DNA of 64,000 nt from Chloroflexota bacterium (GTDB taxonomy: Bacteria > Chloroflexota > Dehalococcoidia > CAUJGQ01), in contig CAUJGQ010000094.1 of assembly GCA_963170165.1 (NCBI GenBank), forward strand, positions 1-64,000, read 5' to 3'. Both the position numbers and the translations under genes were made by a program. Every line of letters starts with the position of its first letter. Position 1 is the stretch's first letter. Below the pieces are notes generated by a model. The model was not told the DNA's origin. It ran no database searches and worked only from the letters and a program-made list of their open reading frames with translations. Positions 19,156 through 30,120 of the stretch are shown one piece after another.

Positions 19156-20595
19156 TCAGGCCCGCCTGGCGGCGCGATCCTGCGCAGCGAGATAGAGATT
19201 GACATAATGTCCTGCGGTTTCAGTCCAGGAGAGGTCGGCCCGCATCCCGCGCTGCTGGATTGCCAGCCAGCGCTCCTTCTGCCGGTAAGCGGCGAGCGCC
19301 CGGCGTAACGCACCGGCGAGCGCCGTGCCTTCTGGGGCCTCGAAGCAGAATCCGCGGCCCTCAGAGGTTGCGTCGGCATCTGGCACCGTGTCGGACAGGC
19401 CACCCGTCCGCCGCACGACGGGAACGGCGCCGTAGCGCATGGCGATCATCTGACCAAGTCCGCAGGGCTCGTAGCGTGACGGCATGAGGAACAGGTCGCT
19501 GCCGCCGTAGATCACCTGGGCGAGATCGGGATCAAAGCGCAGGAAGAGGGCCACCCGCTGGGGATAGCGGTTCGCCAGCGATTCGAGTTGCTCGTGGTAC
19601 GGTACATCGCCGGTGCCGAGCAGGATGAAGCGTAGATCTGCACCTTCGGCCAGCAACTCCTGCACGGCATCGACGGCGATGTCAGCCCCCTTCTGCCAGA
19701 ACAGACGGTTGACGACCCCGAGGATCGGGGCCTCGGTCGGGTCCATCCCGGCCGAGGCCAGCAGCGCCGCGCGGACAGTCTTCCTGCCGGACAAGTCGCC
19801 GGCATGGAACGTCGCAGGTAGCCGGGTGTCGGTTGCGGGGTTGTACTCTTCGTAGTCGATACCGTTGAGGACGCCGTACAAATCGTGTTGCCGGCGCTGG
19901 AGCAGCGGCTCCAATCCGGCGCCGAATTCAGGTGTGAGGATCTCGCGCGCGTACGTCGGGCTGACAGTGTTGAGCACGTCACTGTGCAGGATGCCCAGCG
20001 CCATGCCGCTGCGTAGCAGCTCAGCGCTCACACCCGCGGCGGCGTGGTCGCCGGCCGGAAGATCGTTCACCACAGCGAATGGCTCATCGAACTCACCCTT
20101 CAGCGCGAGGTTGTGGATGGTGTAGACGACGGGTGTGCGGGCCAGTGGATGGCCGGCGTCGGTGTGTAGCCGAGCTGCCACGAACGCGGCGTGCCAGTCG
20201 TTGAGGTGCAGGATGTCTGGCTGCCAACCGAGGCGCGGCGCTGCGGCCAGTACGGCATCACAGAAGAACAACCAGCGTTGGTGATCGTCGGGCTCGCCGT
20301 ACACCTGGGGACGCTCGAACATGTCCGACTGCTGGATCAGGTAGACAGGGATGCCACCAGGCTGACCTTCCCACACCGCTGCCTGCTCCGGCCCGCGCGG
20401 AGTGCCAACGGTGACCTCGGGCACGGTGGCGCGAAAGCCATACCGCGCCGTGTCGATGTCCTCATGCATCGGCATGATCACGCGTACATCATGTCCGAGG
20501 GCGATCAATGCTCGTGGCAGCGAGCCGGCTACGTCGGCTAGGCCGCCGACTTTGACCAGCGGGGCCATCTCGACGGTGACAAACAGTATCTTCAC
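19156..20595 (-). CDS. glgA: Glycogen synthase (ADP-glucose type)
   Basis: Elongates alpha-1,4-glucan from ADP-glucose; 479 residues, GT5 family. The N-terminal KVGGLADV motif (K15) binds the nucleotide sugar; LHLNDWHAA, VYTIHNL, FWQKGADI and the C-terminal MPSRYEPCGLGQMIAMRYG with the catalytic Glu are all present. GTG start preceded by GGGAGC. The C-terminal part ends in an Arg/Ala-rich tail. The neighbours glk and pyk suggest storage and use of glucose. Confidence 0.96.
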   Translation of the reverse strand: MKILFVTVEMAPLVKVGGLADVAGSLPRALIALGHDVRVIMPMHEDIDTARYGFRATVPEVTVGTPRGPEQAAVWEGQPGGIPVYLIQQSDMFERPQVYGEPDDHQRWLFFCDAVLAAAPRLGWQPDILHLNDWHAAFVAARLHTDAGHPLARTPVVYTIHNLALKGEFDEPFAVVNDLPAGDHAAAGVSAELLRSGMALGILHSDVLNTVSPTYAREILTPEFGAGLEPLLQRRQHDLYGVLNGIDYEEYNPATDTRLPATFHAGDLSGRKTVRAALLASAGMDPTEAPILGVVNRLFWQKGADIAVDAVQELLAEGADLRFILLGTGDVPYHEQLESLANRYPQRVALFLRFDPDLAQVIYGGSDLFLMPSRYEPCGLGQMIAMRYGAVPVVRRTGGLSDTVPDADATSEGRGFCFEAPEGTALAGALRRALAAYRQKERWLAIQQRGMRADLSWTETAGHYVNLYLAAQDRAARRA

Positions 20596-20617
20596 AGATT
20601 GCTCCCGGTGGAGGCGG

Positions 20618-21229
20618 TCAGGGCGCCTGCGGGATGATCAGCTCCTGACCAGTCACGATCGCGCCGCTGGCCGGCAAGGAGTTGACGCGAATCACGTCCT
20701 CGACCCGCGCGCCGAAGAATGCGGCCACCTCGGTCAGATTGTCACCGGCGCGTACACGGTAGCGTACCGGTGGGCGGGTGGCCACGGCGGCGGGCATGAC
20801 GGCCGCAGGTGCCGGCGTGGTAATGGCCGCAGGTGTGGCGGTAACGTTCACTGGCGCGGTTGCCGCCTGGACGGGCTCGGGGGCGGAAGTCGCCACCGCC
20901 TCAACCTGCAGCCGCACCACTGCGGCAACCGCGCCCCCAACCAACGCCGAGGCGGCCACAATCGCCAGCGCTCGCAACGGCCACCGCCTCCGTGCATGCG
21001 GCACCGACGGCCGGGCTCCGGACCAGACAGGACACTGGTCATACCGGCTGGACAAGCACAGCGATACCTGCCGTTCCAGTGGCACCGTGCGCGGATGTTT
21101 GTCCCGGTAACAGCGGTGAGACTGGCTGGCAAAGACGCAGCGGGTGGCAGTATCCTCTCGCAGCCCCAGGTACGGGCAGGCGACGGAGGGCTGAGCTTCG
21201 GCCGCTGGTCGGTAGGCTTGCACGGGCAT
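20618..21229 (-). CDS. Membrane LysM protein with Cys-rich N-terminal motif
   Basis: 203 residues. N terminus (18-69) has a spaced set C18, C31, H38, C40, C58, C66 in the pattern CPYLG...SHRCY...CLS...CP. A Trp/Arg-flanked membrane helix lies at about 84-106, then an Ala/Thr/Pro spacer, then one LysM domain (about 155-202, YRVRAGDNLTEVAAFFG) that binds peptidoglycan or other amino sugars outside. The Cys/His set would be cytoplasmic and could hold zinc or an iron-sulfur cluster. I recall the CPYLG...HRCY pattern in other Chloroflexota membrane proteins, but it has no function known to me. No strong ribosome-binding site before the ATG. Confidence 0.8.
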   Translation of the reverse strand: MPVQAYRPAAEAQPSVACPYLGLREDTATRCVFASQSHRCYRDKHPRTVPLERQVSLCLSSRYDQCPVWSGARPSVPHARRRWPLRALAIVAASALVGGAVAAVVRLQVEAVATSAPEPVQAATAPVNVTATPAAITTPAPAAVMPAAVATRPPVRYRVRAGDNLTEVAAFFGARVEDVIRVNSLPASGAIVTGQELIIPQAP

Positions 21230-21311
21230 CGCGAGCGCGCGATAACTGCCGGTGGCTCCCGGCGCGGGCTCGCTTCACCTTAGCACGGGCCGGGAGCTAC
21301 CGGCCAGCCGG

Positions 21312-22769
21312 TCAGCGCCCCTCCGCAACAGCCGTAGGCCGCAGCCGCAGCGCGGCATGCAACTTGAGCACCTGCTCTGGGGTCAGTCCGCGGTCCATTA
21401 CGGCGTCGAACAGCCGGAGGGTGTCTTGGTCGAGCCGCAGCTTCCCCTGAGTGGCGGCCGTGCCCGCAATGCGCCCGTAGTAGGACTCGAGAATCTCGCT
21501 GCCGGTAGCGCCCGACTTGGGGATGTCGCCATAGAAGTCAGGTTTGAACAGCAGATCTCTGAAGCTGCGCGCCGTCTCATCGAGCGCGCCATGTACGGCA
21601 TCGTCAACTCCGGGCCGGGGGAGAATACCCGCCGCGGGAAAGCCAAACCGGCCGGAGTTGCGCAGCGCCAGCACCAAAGCATTTGACTGGCGCGTGAAGG
21701 TGCTAGGTGTCAGTACAATCGCCGGATCAAACAGGATCAGCTCCTCGTAGACCCGGGTATTCACTGCCATGGCCAAGGTCTCTTCGGTCGCTGAGCCACT
21801 GCCCAGGCCACTGTGAAGCGCCTCGTGCGCCAGCACCACGGCAATGTTGTCCAGCGTCTCCGCCGCCATCTTGTCGTCGATCACCATTTGCAGCTTCCCG
21901 GTGAACGGCTGGTAGAATACCGCGGCAAAGGCGCCCTGACTGGAGAGATCCTTGACCTCAAGGGGCTGGAACGGCACGTTGCGCCGGTTGGTACTGGCCA
22001 GGATGAAGTCGATAGCCGGCTCGCCGCTCGTGCCGGTCAAGAGCAATAAACCGGCTCGGACGCGGTGCTCCGGCACCTTCAGCTTGACATCGCCGGCATC
22101 GTAGCGGGCCAGCACGGCGGTCACCGCGGCGTCGCTGCTGCCGGGCCGGATTCGCAGCCGGCCTTCGAGCTCGACGCGTACCTTCGCCTCATCACGCGAC
22201 CCGCCCGGCTTGACGGTGCCCTCGAAGCGGAAGAGTGAGGTATCAGATGGGGTCCACATGACGCCGGCGAGCGACACAGCCAGCGGCGTGACCGGCGACT
22301 CAACCTTGACGGTGAAGCCGGGTTGCGGCTTACCAGACTCAGAGCGAATCACTGCCTCAGGCAGGTCGATCGCGGCACCCCCGGCTAGCATGCCGGCCAG
22401 GTCGATGTAGACCTGGCGGCGGTCCTGGGGATCAGCACGGAGCGCGCGCACCGGCACCAGCTTGAGCGCCGGCGCGCCGGTCTCGAGGTCAATCGCAGCG
22501 GTGACCGCCGCCAAGTTCGCCGGCTTGGGGCCGAGCGACGCCGGCGCGGTGAGCGTCAACAGCAACGATGAGCGGTCCAGCGGCGCACCGTCGCTGTCGA
22601 TGCCGGGCAGGTAGCGAACGCAGGGCCTGCCGGCGCCATCGCAGCCGGTGGCGAGGCCGATCGGCGGTGCGGCCCGCCCGCACCCAGCCGCAAGCGCGAC
22701 CACGATGACCACCAGCACGACGTTGACCGGGCGCACGGCTGCCCCCCACGTTGTCGTCGGAGAGATCAT
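21312..22769 (-). CDS. Putative lipoprotein with HExxH motif
   Basis: 485 residues from the ATG, or 474 from a GTG at 22736 that has a better G-rich ribosome-binding stretch. The N terminus is a lipoprotein signal (hydrophobic run ending LAAGC), so the mature protein is anchored outside. Residues 60-290 look beta-rich without known motif. HEALH at 315-319 matches the zinc-protease HExxH signature and is followed by SATEE, whose Glu could be the third ligand. A metallopeptidase role is possible but the rest of the protein matches nothing I know. Confidence 0.6.
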   Translation of the reverse strand: MISPTTTWGAAVRPVNVVLVVIVVALAAGCGRAAPPIGLATGCDGAGRPCVRYLPGIDSDGAPLDRSSLLLTLTAPASLGPKPANLAAVTAAIDLETGAPALKLVPVRALRADPQDRRQVYIDLAGMLAGGAAIDLPEAVIRSESGKPQPGFTVKVESPVTPLAVSLAGVMWTPSDTSLFRFEGTVKPGGSRDEAKVRVELEGRLRIRPGSSDAAVTAVLARYDAGDVKLKVPEHRVRAGLLLLTGTSGEPAIDFILASTNRRNVPFQPLEVKDLSSQGAFAAVFYQPFTGKLQMVIDDKMAAETLDNIAVVLAHEALHSGLGSGSATEETLAMAVNTRVYEELILFDPAIVLTPSTFTRQSNALVLALRNSGRFGFPAAGILPRPGVDDAVHGALDETARSFRDLLFKPDFYGDIPKSGATGSEILESYYGRIAGTAATQGKLRLDQDTLRLFDAVMDRGLTPEQVLKLHAALRLRPTAVAEGR

Positions 22770-22835
22770 CGGCAGCCGCGGGCGGCGACATGAGGACGGC
22801 GGAGGAATCGACTAATCGCGCGGGCACAGGGCGGA

Positions 22836-23285
22836 TCACGAGGCGTTGTCACGCTCCCACAGCGCGCGATAGCCCTCGCCGGTCAACGCGTCATGCAATG
22901 CCTGACGCTCAAGCAGCCGCAGCTCAGCGATAGCCTGATCGGCGCTGGCTGCGGAGCTCGGGAAACGGTCGTTCAGCACCAGCCGGCGGACCTGGGACCA
23001 GACACCGGTCTCTTCGAGATATCGGACGCTGTTCGGCCAGAAGAAAAAGGCGAATCGTTGCGGCGGGCGAAAGCGCGGGCGGTGCTGGCCCAACCAGTAC
23101 ATCCGCTCCTGCAGCGAGCCCAGAGGTTCGACGACACCGATGAACGGACCGTCCTGCTGATTCGTGCGCGGGTCGATGACCAGGCGCTCACTCAGTCCGC
23201 GGAAGCCGATGCCGAGCACGTCAGCCTGCTCGATAACCTTGCGTACCTCGTCGACGTCGGCGATCAGGCCGTTCTCGGTGTACAT
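22836..23285 (-). CDS. Hypothetical protein
   Basis: 149 residues, soluble, no signal or membrane helix. The middle holds aromatic and Arg-rich QRFAFFFWPNSVRYLEETGVW. No family recognised. The ATG follows GAGGTAGAG at a good distance, so it is probably expressed. It lies between groL (132 bases upstream on the same strand) and the HExxH lipoprotein (66 bases downstream). Confidence 0.7.
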   Translation of the reverse strand: MYTENGLIADVDEVRKVIEQADVLGIGFRGLSERLVIDPRTNQQDGPFIGVVEPLGSLQERMYWLGQHRPRFRPPQRFAFFFWPNSVRYLEETGVWSQVRRLVLNDRFPSSAASADQAIAELRLLERQALHDALTGEGYRALWERDNAS

Positions 23286-23388
23286 CGCAGGTTCTCTACC
23301 TCAGCAACAGGGAAGAGGGCCGGTGGCGAAACGGACCAGTGTGGTCACTTCCGCCCCGTGCCCCCTGCCGAGTTCGCGGATTGCAGCG

Positions 23389-23416
23389 GTGTTGCCCGGC
23401 GGCTGCCGGGCAGCAC
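23389..23416 (-). terminator. Hairpin after groL
   Basis: A 12-bp GC-rich stem with a four-base loop starts immediately after the groL stop codon. No U-run follows. Placement fits an intrinsic terminator or RNA-stabilising 3' hairpin. Confidence 0.5.
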
Positions 23417-23417
23417 G

Positions 23418-26277
<2,860 letters not shown>

Positions 26278-26288
26278 CATGGTGATGC

Positions 26289-26324
26289 GGCGGGGGCGTG
26301 TGGCAGGTCGTCGACGCCCCCGCT
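26289..26324. terminator. Hairpin between convergent ilvE and DUF3467 gene
   Basis: 11-bp stem GGCGGGGGCGT/ACGCCCCCGCT (one G-U) with a 14-base loop in the 54-base gap between two convergent stops. It could end transcription from both sides. Confidence 0.55.
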
Positions 26325-26331
26325 GTGCTGG

Positions 26332-26613
26332 TCACCATTCAGCGGGCAACCCCAGGCTGCGATAGACCGTGTCCGGCAGGTCAATCACACCGAACTCCGC
26401 CTCGTACCGCTTGACGTTCATCACGAACAGCCGCGCCAGCACTTTGGCGTGCTGCGGGCTCATGTGTGCCCTGGCGAACGGCTGGATGCCCGGCGCTCCG
26501 CCATCGGGGTTTGCCACCGATTTGCCCAGCGTCAGACTGAAGCCATAGGCGTTGATCTCGAACCCTGCGCTGTCGCAGTAGAAGTCCGGGGTCGCACCGA
26601 TTTGCATGTTCAC
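26332..26613 (-). CDS. DUF3467-like small protein
   Basis: 93 residues. The pattern YCDSAGFEINAYGFSLTLGK followed by a middle stretch with MSPQHAKVLARLFVMNVKRYE resembles DUF3467 proteins, which have no assigned function. Start GTG 26613 lies eight bases after AGGAAGGA; an ATG two codons on is also possible. A longer frame to 26742 reads into the next gene and was dropped. It follows the amidohydrolase gene (37 bases) on the same strand and may share its transcript. Confidence 0.7.
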   Translation of the reverse strand: MNMQIGATPDFYCDSAGFEINAYGFSLTLGKSVANPDGGAPGIQPFARAHMSPQHAKVLARLFVMNVKRYEAEFGVIDLPDTVYRSLGLPAEW

Positions 26614-26650
26614 TTGCGGAGTCCTTCCTGTGACCGCCCGGCCGCCGGTG

Positions 26651-28090
26651 TTACCTCCAGGCAGGGTACGTCTGCGGTGAAAGTTCATCCGCGCCGCGGT
26701 GCGCCCAATCGAACTCTCCCATCCGTGGCCACATACGCTCACCGCCCGCCTGCAAGGCGCTGAAGATGGCGCTTTCGTCAGCGGCCAGCACCTTACCCCC
26801 TTCGACTACGACACGTCCATCGACGTAGACCCGGTCGACGTCTTCGGCGTTCGCGTTGTAGACGATGTTCTTCACCGGGTCTCGCATCGGTGTCATTCCC
26901 CATGAGCGTGTCTTCCATAGCACCAGGTCTGCCTTGGCGCCGGGGGCGATCCGGCCAAGGTCGTCGCGTCCCAACGCGCGCGCCCCGCCCAGTGTGGCGG
27001 CATTGAACGCATCTGCGGCGGTAGCGGTTTCCGTCTGCCGGTCGACCACTTTGGAGATTACCGCTGCCCAGCGCATCGCCTCTATTACGCTCTGAGGATT
27101 CGTGTCGGTACCCAGCGACATGTTGACGCCGTCGGCGAGATAGCGGGCGAACGACTCCATGGCGATGCCTCGGCGCGCGAATACCCAAACGGCATGCGCC
27201 ACCGAGCAGCCACTGTCAGCCATCCGCTGGATATCGCCTGCCGGGTAATTCGTCCACGAGGACCCGCCAATGATGATGGCGTGACCGAGGATAGTATTCG
27301 GCGACAGGATGCCAAGCTCATCCATCCAGGCCACCGGCGTCTTGCCGTGGCGGCCTAGCATCTCGAAAAACTCGACGGTCGATTGCGATGTGTGCACTTG
27401 ATACGGACACTTGAACTCGTCGGCGTAGCGCTTGGCGTCCTGCAGCAGATCGGCCGTACAGGTGTCGATTTGCATCGGGGTCATGAAACAGCGCACGAGG
27501 CCCCCATGGGCGCCGTCGTGCCGCTTGAAAAACTCCACCGCCCGCTGCAGCCCGGCGCGACCTTGCTCCTCGTTCCACTCCCACTGCACCCGCCGCCCGT
27601 CATACGTCACCCAGCGGCCCGAGCGAAAGCCAAGGCCCATATACGTGCGAATGCCGTAGTGTGCGGCGCGGTCGACGACGTACTCGCCCTGACCGCCGAT
27701 CTCCATGACTGTGGTCACCCCACCGCGCAGCAACTCCGCCATCGAGAAGTCGACGCAGGCGCGGCCAGCTTCCTCATCCTGCGATGCTCCGCGCACCGGC
27801 AGCATCTCGAACAGGCCGGAGTACCAGAATTGCGGATTGCCTCGGTCCTCGATGAAGGAGCGGTCCAGCGGCGACCCAGCGATATGGGCATGCGTGGTGA
27901 TCAGACCAGGCGTCACCACGCGATCGCGAGCATCCACGACCTCATCGACCCGGCCGTCAAATCGCGGACCAACGTGGAGAATGCTGTTTCCCTCAACCAC
28001 CACTACGCCGTCGCGGAGCAGCCGGTGCCCGCGCCCGTCGTGGGCGATGATGTACCCGGCGTTGATAGCGGTGCGACGTGCGTTGGTCAT
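26651..28090 (-). CDS. Amidohydrolase (cytosine deaminase / chlorohydrolase type)
   Basis: 479-residue metal-dependent hydrolase. TPGLITTHAHIAGSP gives the first-strand HxH metal ligands, QVHTSQS the later His, TILGHAI the next, and MSLGTDTNPQ the final Asp; the beta-sandwich closes with APGAKADLVLW. It belongs with the TrzN/AtzA/MTA-deaminase group acting on ring C-N or C-Cl bonds; the substrate cannot be told. ATG 28090 follows AAAGGAG. Divergent from the alpha/beta hydrolase operon across an 82-base gap with a short palindrome. Confidence 0.88.
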   Translation of the reverse strand: MTNARRTAINAGYIIAHDGRGHRLLRDGVVVVEGNSILHVGPRFDGRVDEVVDARDRVVTPGLITTHAHIAGSPLDRSFIEDRGNPQFWYSGLFEMLPVRGASQDEEAGRACVDFSMAELLRGGVTTVMEIGGQGEYVVDRAAHYGIRTYMGLGFRSGRWVTYDGRRVQWEWNEEQGRAGLQRAVEFFKRHDGAHGGLVRCFMTPMQIDTCTADLLQDAKRYADEFKCPYQVHTSQSTVEFFEMLGRHGKTPVAWMDELGILSPNTILGHAIIIGGSSWTNYPAGDIQRMADSGCSVAHAVWVFARRGIAMESFARYLADGVNMSLGTDTNPQSVIEAMRWAAVISKVVDRQTETATAADAFNAATLGGARALGRDDLGRIAPGAKADLVLWKTRSWGMTPMRDPVKNIVYNANAEDVDRVYVDGRVVVEGGKVLAADESAIFSALQAGGERMWPRMGEFDWAHRGADELSPQTYPAWR

Positions 28091-28123
28091 GGCTGCGGCT
28101 CCTTTGGCTGACGTGCAGATCTC

Positions 28124-28138
28124 GGGGTATGCTACCCC
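28124..28138. promoter_or_regulatory. Palindrome between divergent amidohydrolase and hydrolase operons
   Basis: GGGGTA-TGC-TACCCC, perfect 6-bp arms. It sits in the middle of an 82-base divergent gap and covers a possible -10 (TATGCT) for the + strand operon, the position expected of a repressor operator. Confidence 0.4.
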
Positions 28139-28172
28139 AACGGAGGAAACGGTCAACGAGGAGGAGCGAACG

Positions 28173-28898
28173 ATGCCGGCGGCTGATCTGGGTGATGTGC
28201 TGATCCACTATGAGGAGGCGGGCAGCGGACCGGCCTTCATTCACTGTCACGGCCTTGGCAGCAGCGGGGCGCCGTTCGCCGAATCGGACCTGCCGTATTA
28301 CGGCCAATTCTTCCGAACCGTCACCTGGGACAACCGTGGTCTTGGGCAGTCATCGGCCGCATCCAAGTACAACGTGCCGCTGTACGCGGGCGACCTGGCG
28401 CGGCTGATGGACCAGCTGGGAATTGACCGGGCGCTGATCCACGGGGTGTCGTGGGGCGGCGTCTTGCTGCAGCAGTTCGTGCTCGACTATCCGGAGCGCT
28501 GTGCCGGTATCATCCTCGATTCCACCTCGAGCGAGGTCAACGTCGCATCATCCGAGGGCTGGTATGCGCGCGGTGAGTCGGCCAAACGTGGTGATGGCGC
28601 ACGACCGGTGCCAGAGCAGCATCGCGAGTCGACCACCGCGCAGTCACGCGCCGTGGCCTCTCTGCGTGAGCACCCGTATACCCCACGGCTGGCGGCAGTC
28701 TCCGTGCCGGCGCTGGTGCTCGGCGGCGGCCAGGACGGCACGGCCGGCGCCGGTGGCTCCGTGATCCTGGCGCGGACGCTGCCAGATGCCCGGCTCCATA
28801 TCTGGCAGGACGGCCAGCACGGGCTGTACCGGCACAAGCGCGACGAGTTTCGGAAGATGGTGCTGGGCTTCGCCCGCGAGATTGGGTGGCTGGCATGA
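28173..28898 (+). CDS. Alpha/beta hydrolase
   Basis: 241 residues. HCHGLGSSG (oxyanion region), WDNRGLGQS, nucleophile S93 in GVSWGG, the strand LVLGGGQD carrying the acid, and the late His in DGQHGLYR. The lid region is short. ATG 28173 after GAGGAG. Substrate unknown. First gene of a tight run with a small protein, an agmatinase-like enzyme and an LLM oxidoreductase; the start of the next gene overlaps its stop (ATGA). The set looks like a catabolic unit. Confidence 0.87.
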   Translation: MPAADLGDVLIHYEEAGSGPAFIHCHGLGSSGAPFAESDLPYYGQFFRTVTWDNRGLGQSSAASKYNVPLYAGDLARLMDQLGIDRALIHGVSWGGVLLQQFVLDYPERCAGIILDSTSSEVNVASSEGWYARGESAKRGDGARPVPEQHRESTTAQSRAVASLREHPYTPRLAAVSVPALVLGGGQDGTAGAGGSVILARTLPDARLHIWQDGQHGLYRHKRDEFRKMVLGFAREIGWLA

Positions 28899-29152
28899 CG
28901 CCGGCGCCGGACGCGCGCGAACGGGTGTTGGATGCTGTCTACCGTGCTGCCCGCGAAGCTGCCGAAGCACCGCTGACGGCGGAAGAGGACGGCAGCCTCT
29001 ACGTCGGCTTCGTCACCGCCACCGCGCTGGAGCTGTTAGCGCGGGAAGGCGTATTCCCAGCAGCTAGGGAGATCCACGCGCTAATCGCCGAGATCACCGG
29101 CTACGAGCCGCAGGCCCCGTCTGGAGGGGTGGCAGAACATGACCAGCGATAA
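28895..29152 (+). CDS. Small hypothetical protein
   Basis: 85 residues, Ala/Glu-rich and predicted mostly helical, no signal peptide. Overlaps the hydrolase before it by four bases and the ureohydrolase after it by 14 bases, so it is part of the same operon. No family recognised. Confidence 0.65.
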   Translation: MTPAPDARERVLDAVYRAAREAAEAPLTAEEDGSLYVGFVTATALELLAREGVFPAAREIHALIAEITGYEPQAPSGGVAEHDQR

Positions 29153-30095
29153 CCGGCTGTTCCCGGCGGATTGGCAGCAGGCACCGCGCTTCCAGGGGAT
29201 GTTCTCGTTCATGCGCCTGCCCATCTCCCGGGATCTCAGCAAGGCAGACGTGGCCATCGTCGGCGCGCCGTTTGATCTGGGCGTCATGCACCGGCCAGGG
29301 GCGCGCTTTGGCCCCCGCCAGATCCGCATCGCCAGTGCCCAGATACGTCAGTATCCGGCAACGGCGGCCGATCTCTGGGGCCCGTTCCAAACGCTGCGTG
29401 TGCTGGACTACGGTGATGTCGACATCGTAGCGGCGTACATCGATGAGAACCTGGAGCGTATCCGCGCCCTGCTGGCGCCGGTCTATGCCGCGGGCGTCAC
29501 CCCAATCGTGCTCGGCGGCGACCACACGATCACACTGCCCGCCCTGCGAGCGGCGGCTGCCACCCACGGCCCGCTGTCGCTGCTGCACTTCGACGCCCAC
29601 CCTGACTACTGGCCGCCACCGTCGCCCGATCGTCCGTACCACCACGGCACGGTATACCGCGCGGCCGAACAGGAGGGTTTGATTGATCTCCAGCGCTCCG
29701 TCCAGGTTGGCATCCGTGGCACGATCTCGATGGCGATCGTCGAAGAGTGCCGCGCCGCCGGGTTCCATCTGATCACCGCCGACGAGTTCGCGGCGCAGGG
29801 AATCGCAGCGACGCTCGAGCAGATCCGCGGGCGGGTGCGTGGTCCCATCTATCTGTCGCTAGATATCGACAGCGCTGATCCGGCCTTTGCCCCCGGCACC
29901 GGCACACCAGAAGTCGCCGGACTCACCAGCCGCGAGCTGGTACACCTGGTGCGCGGGCTTCGGGGTTTGCCCATCGCCGGCTTCGACGTGGTGGAAGTCG
30001 CCCCGCCGTATGACCATGCGGAGATCACCGCACTGCTGGCAGCTAATCTCGTCTACGAGTTCCTGGAGATTTGCGCCGCGAGACCGGCATCGTGA
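29139..30095 (+). CDS. Ureohydrolase, agmatinase-like
   Basis: 318 residues of the arginase/agmatinase family, which split guanidino compounds to urea and an amine with two Mn ions. Metal ligands are complete: GGDH (H129), DAHPD (D152, H154, D156) and SLDIDSADP (D242, D244), then APGTGTPE. The substrate loop is HHGTVYR where agmatinases often have SHGT. Agmatinase is the first guess; guanidinobutyrase or formiminoglutamase-type use is possible. It lies between a small protein and an LLM oxidoreductase, with no arginine decarboxylase nearby. Confidence 0.88.
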   Translation: MTSDNRLFPADWQQAPRFQGMFSFMRLPISRDLSKADVAIVGAPFDLGVMHRPGARFGPRQIRIASAQIRQYPATAADLWGPFQTLRVLDYGDVDIVAAYIDENLERIRALLAPVYAAGVTPIVLGGDHTITLPALRAAAATHGPLSLLHFDAHPDYWPPPSPDRPYHHGTVYRAAEQEGLIDLQRSVQVGIRGTISMAIVEECRAAGFHLITADEFAAQGIAATLEQIRGRVRGPIYLSLDIDSADPAFAPGTGTPEVAGLTSRELVHLVRGLRGLPIAGFDVVEVAPPYDHAEITALLAANLVYEFLEICAARPAS

Positions 30096-30120
30096 CCATG
30101 CCGGCAACTGGGGGAAACGT

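Noticed and set aside
20402-21283. 293-residue + frame over glgA start and the LysM gene
   Set aside because: Both minus genes have clear domains; this frame has only Arg/Ser-rich content.
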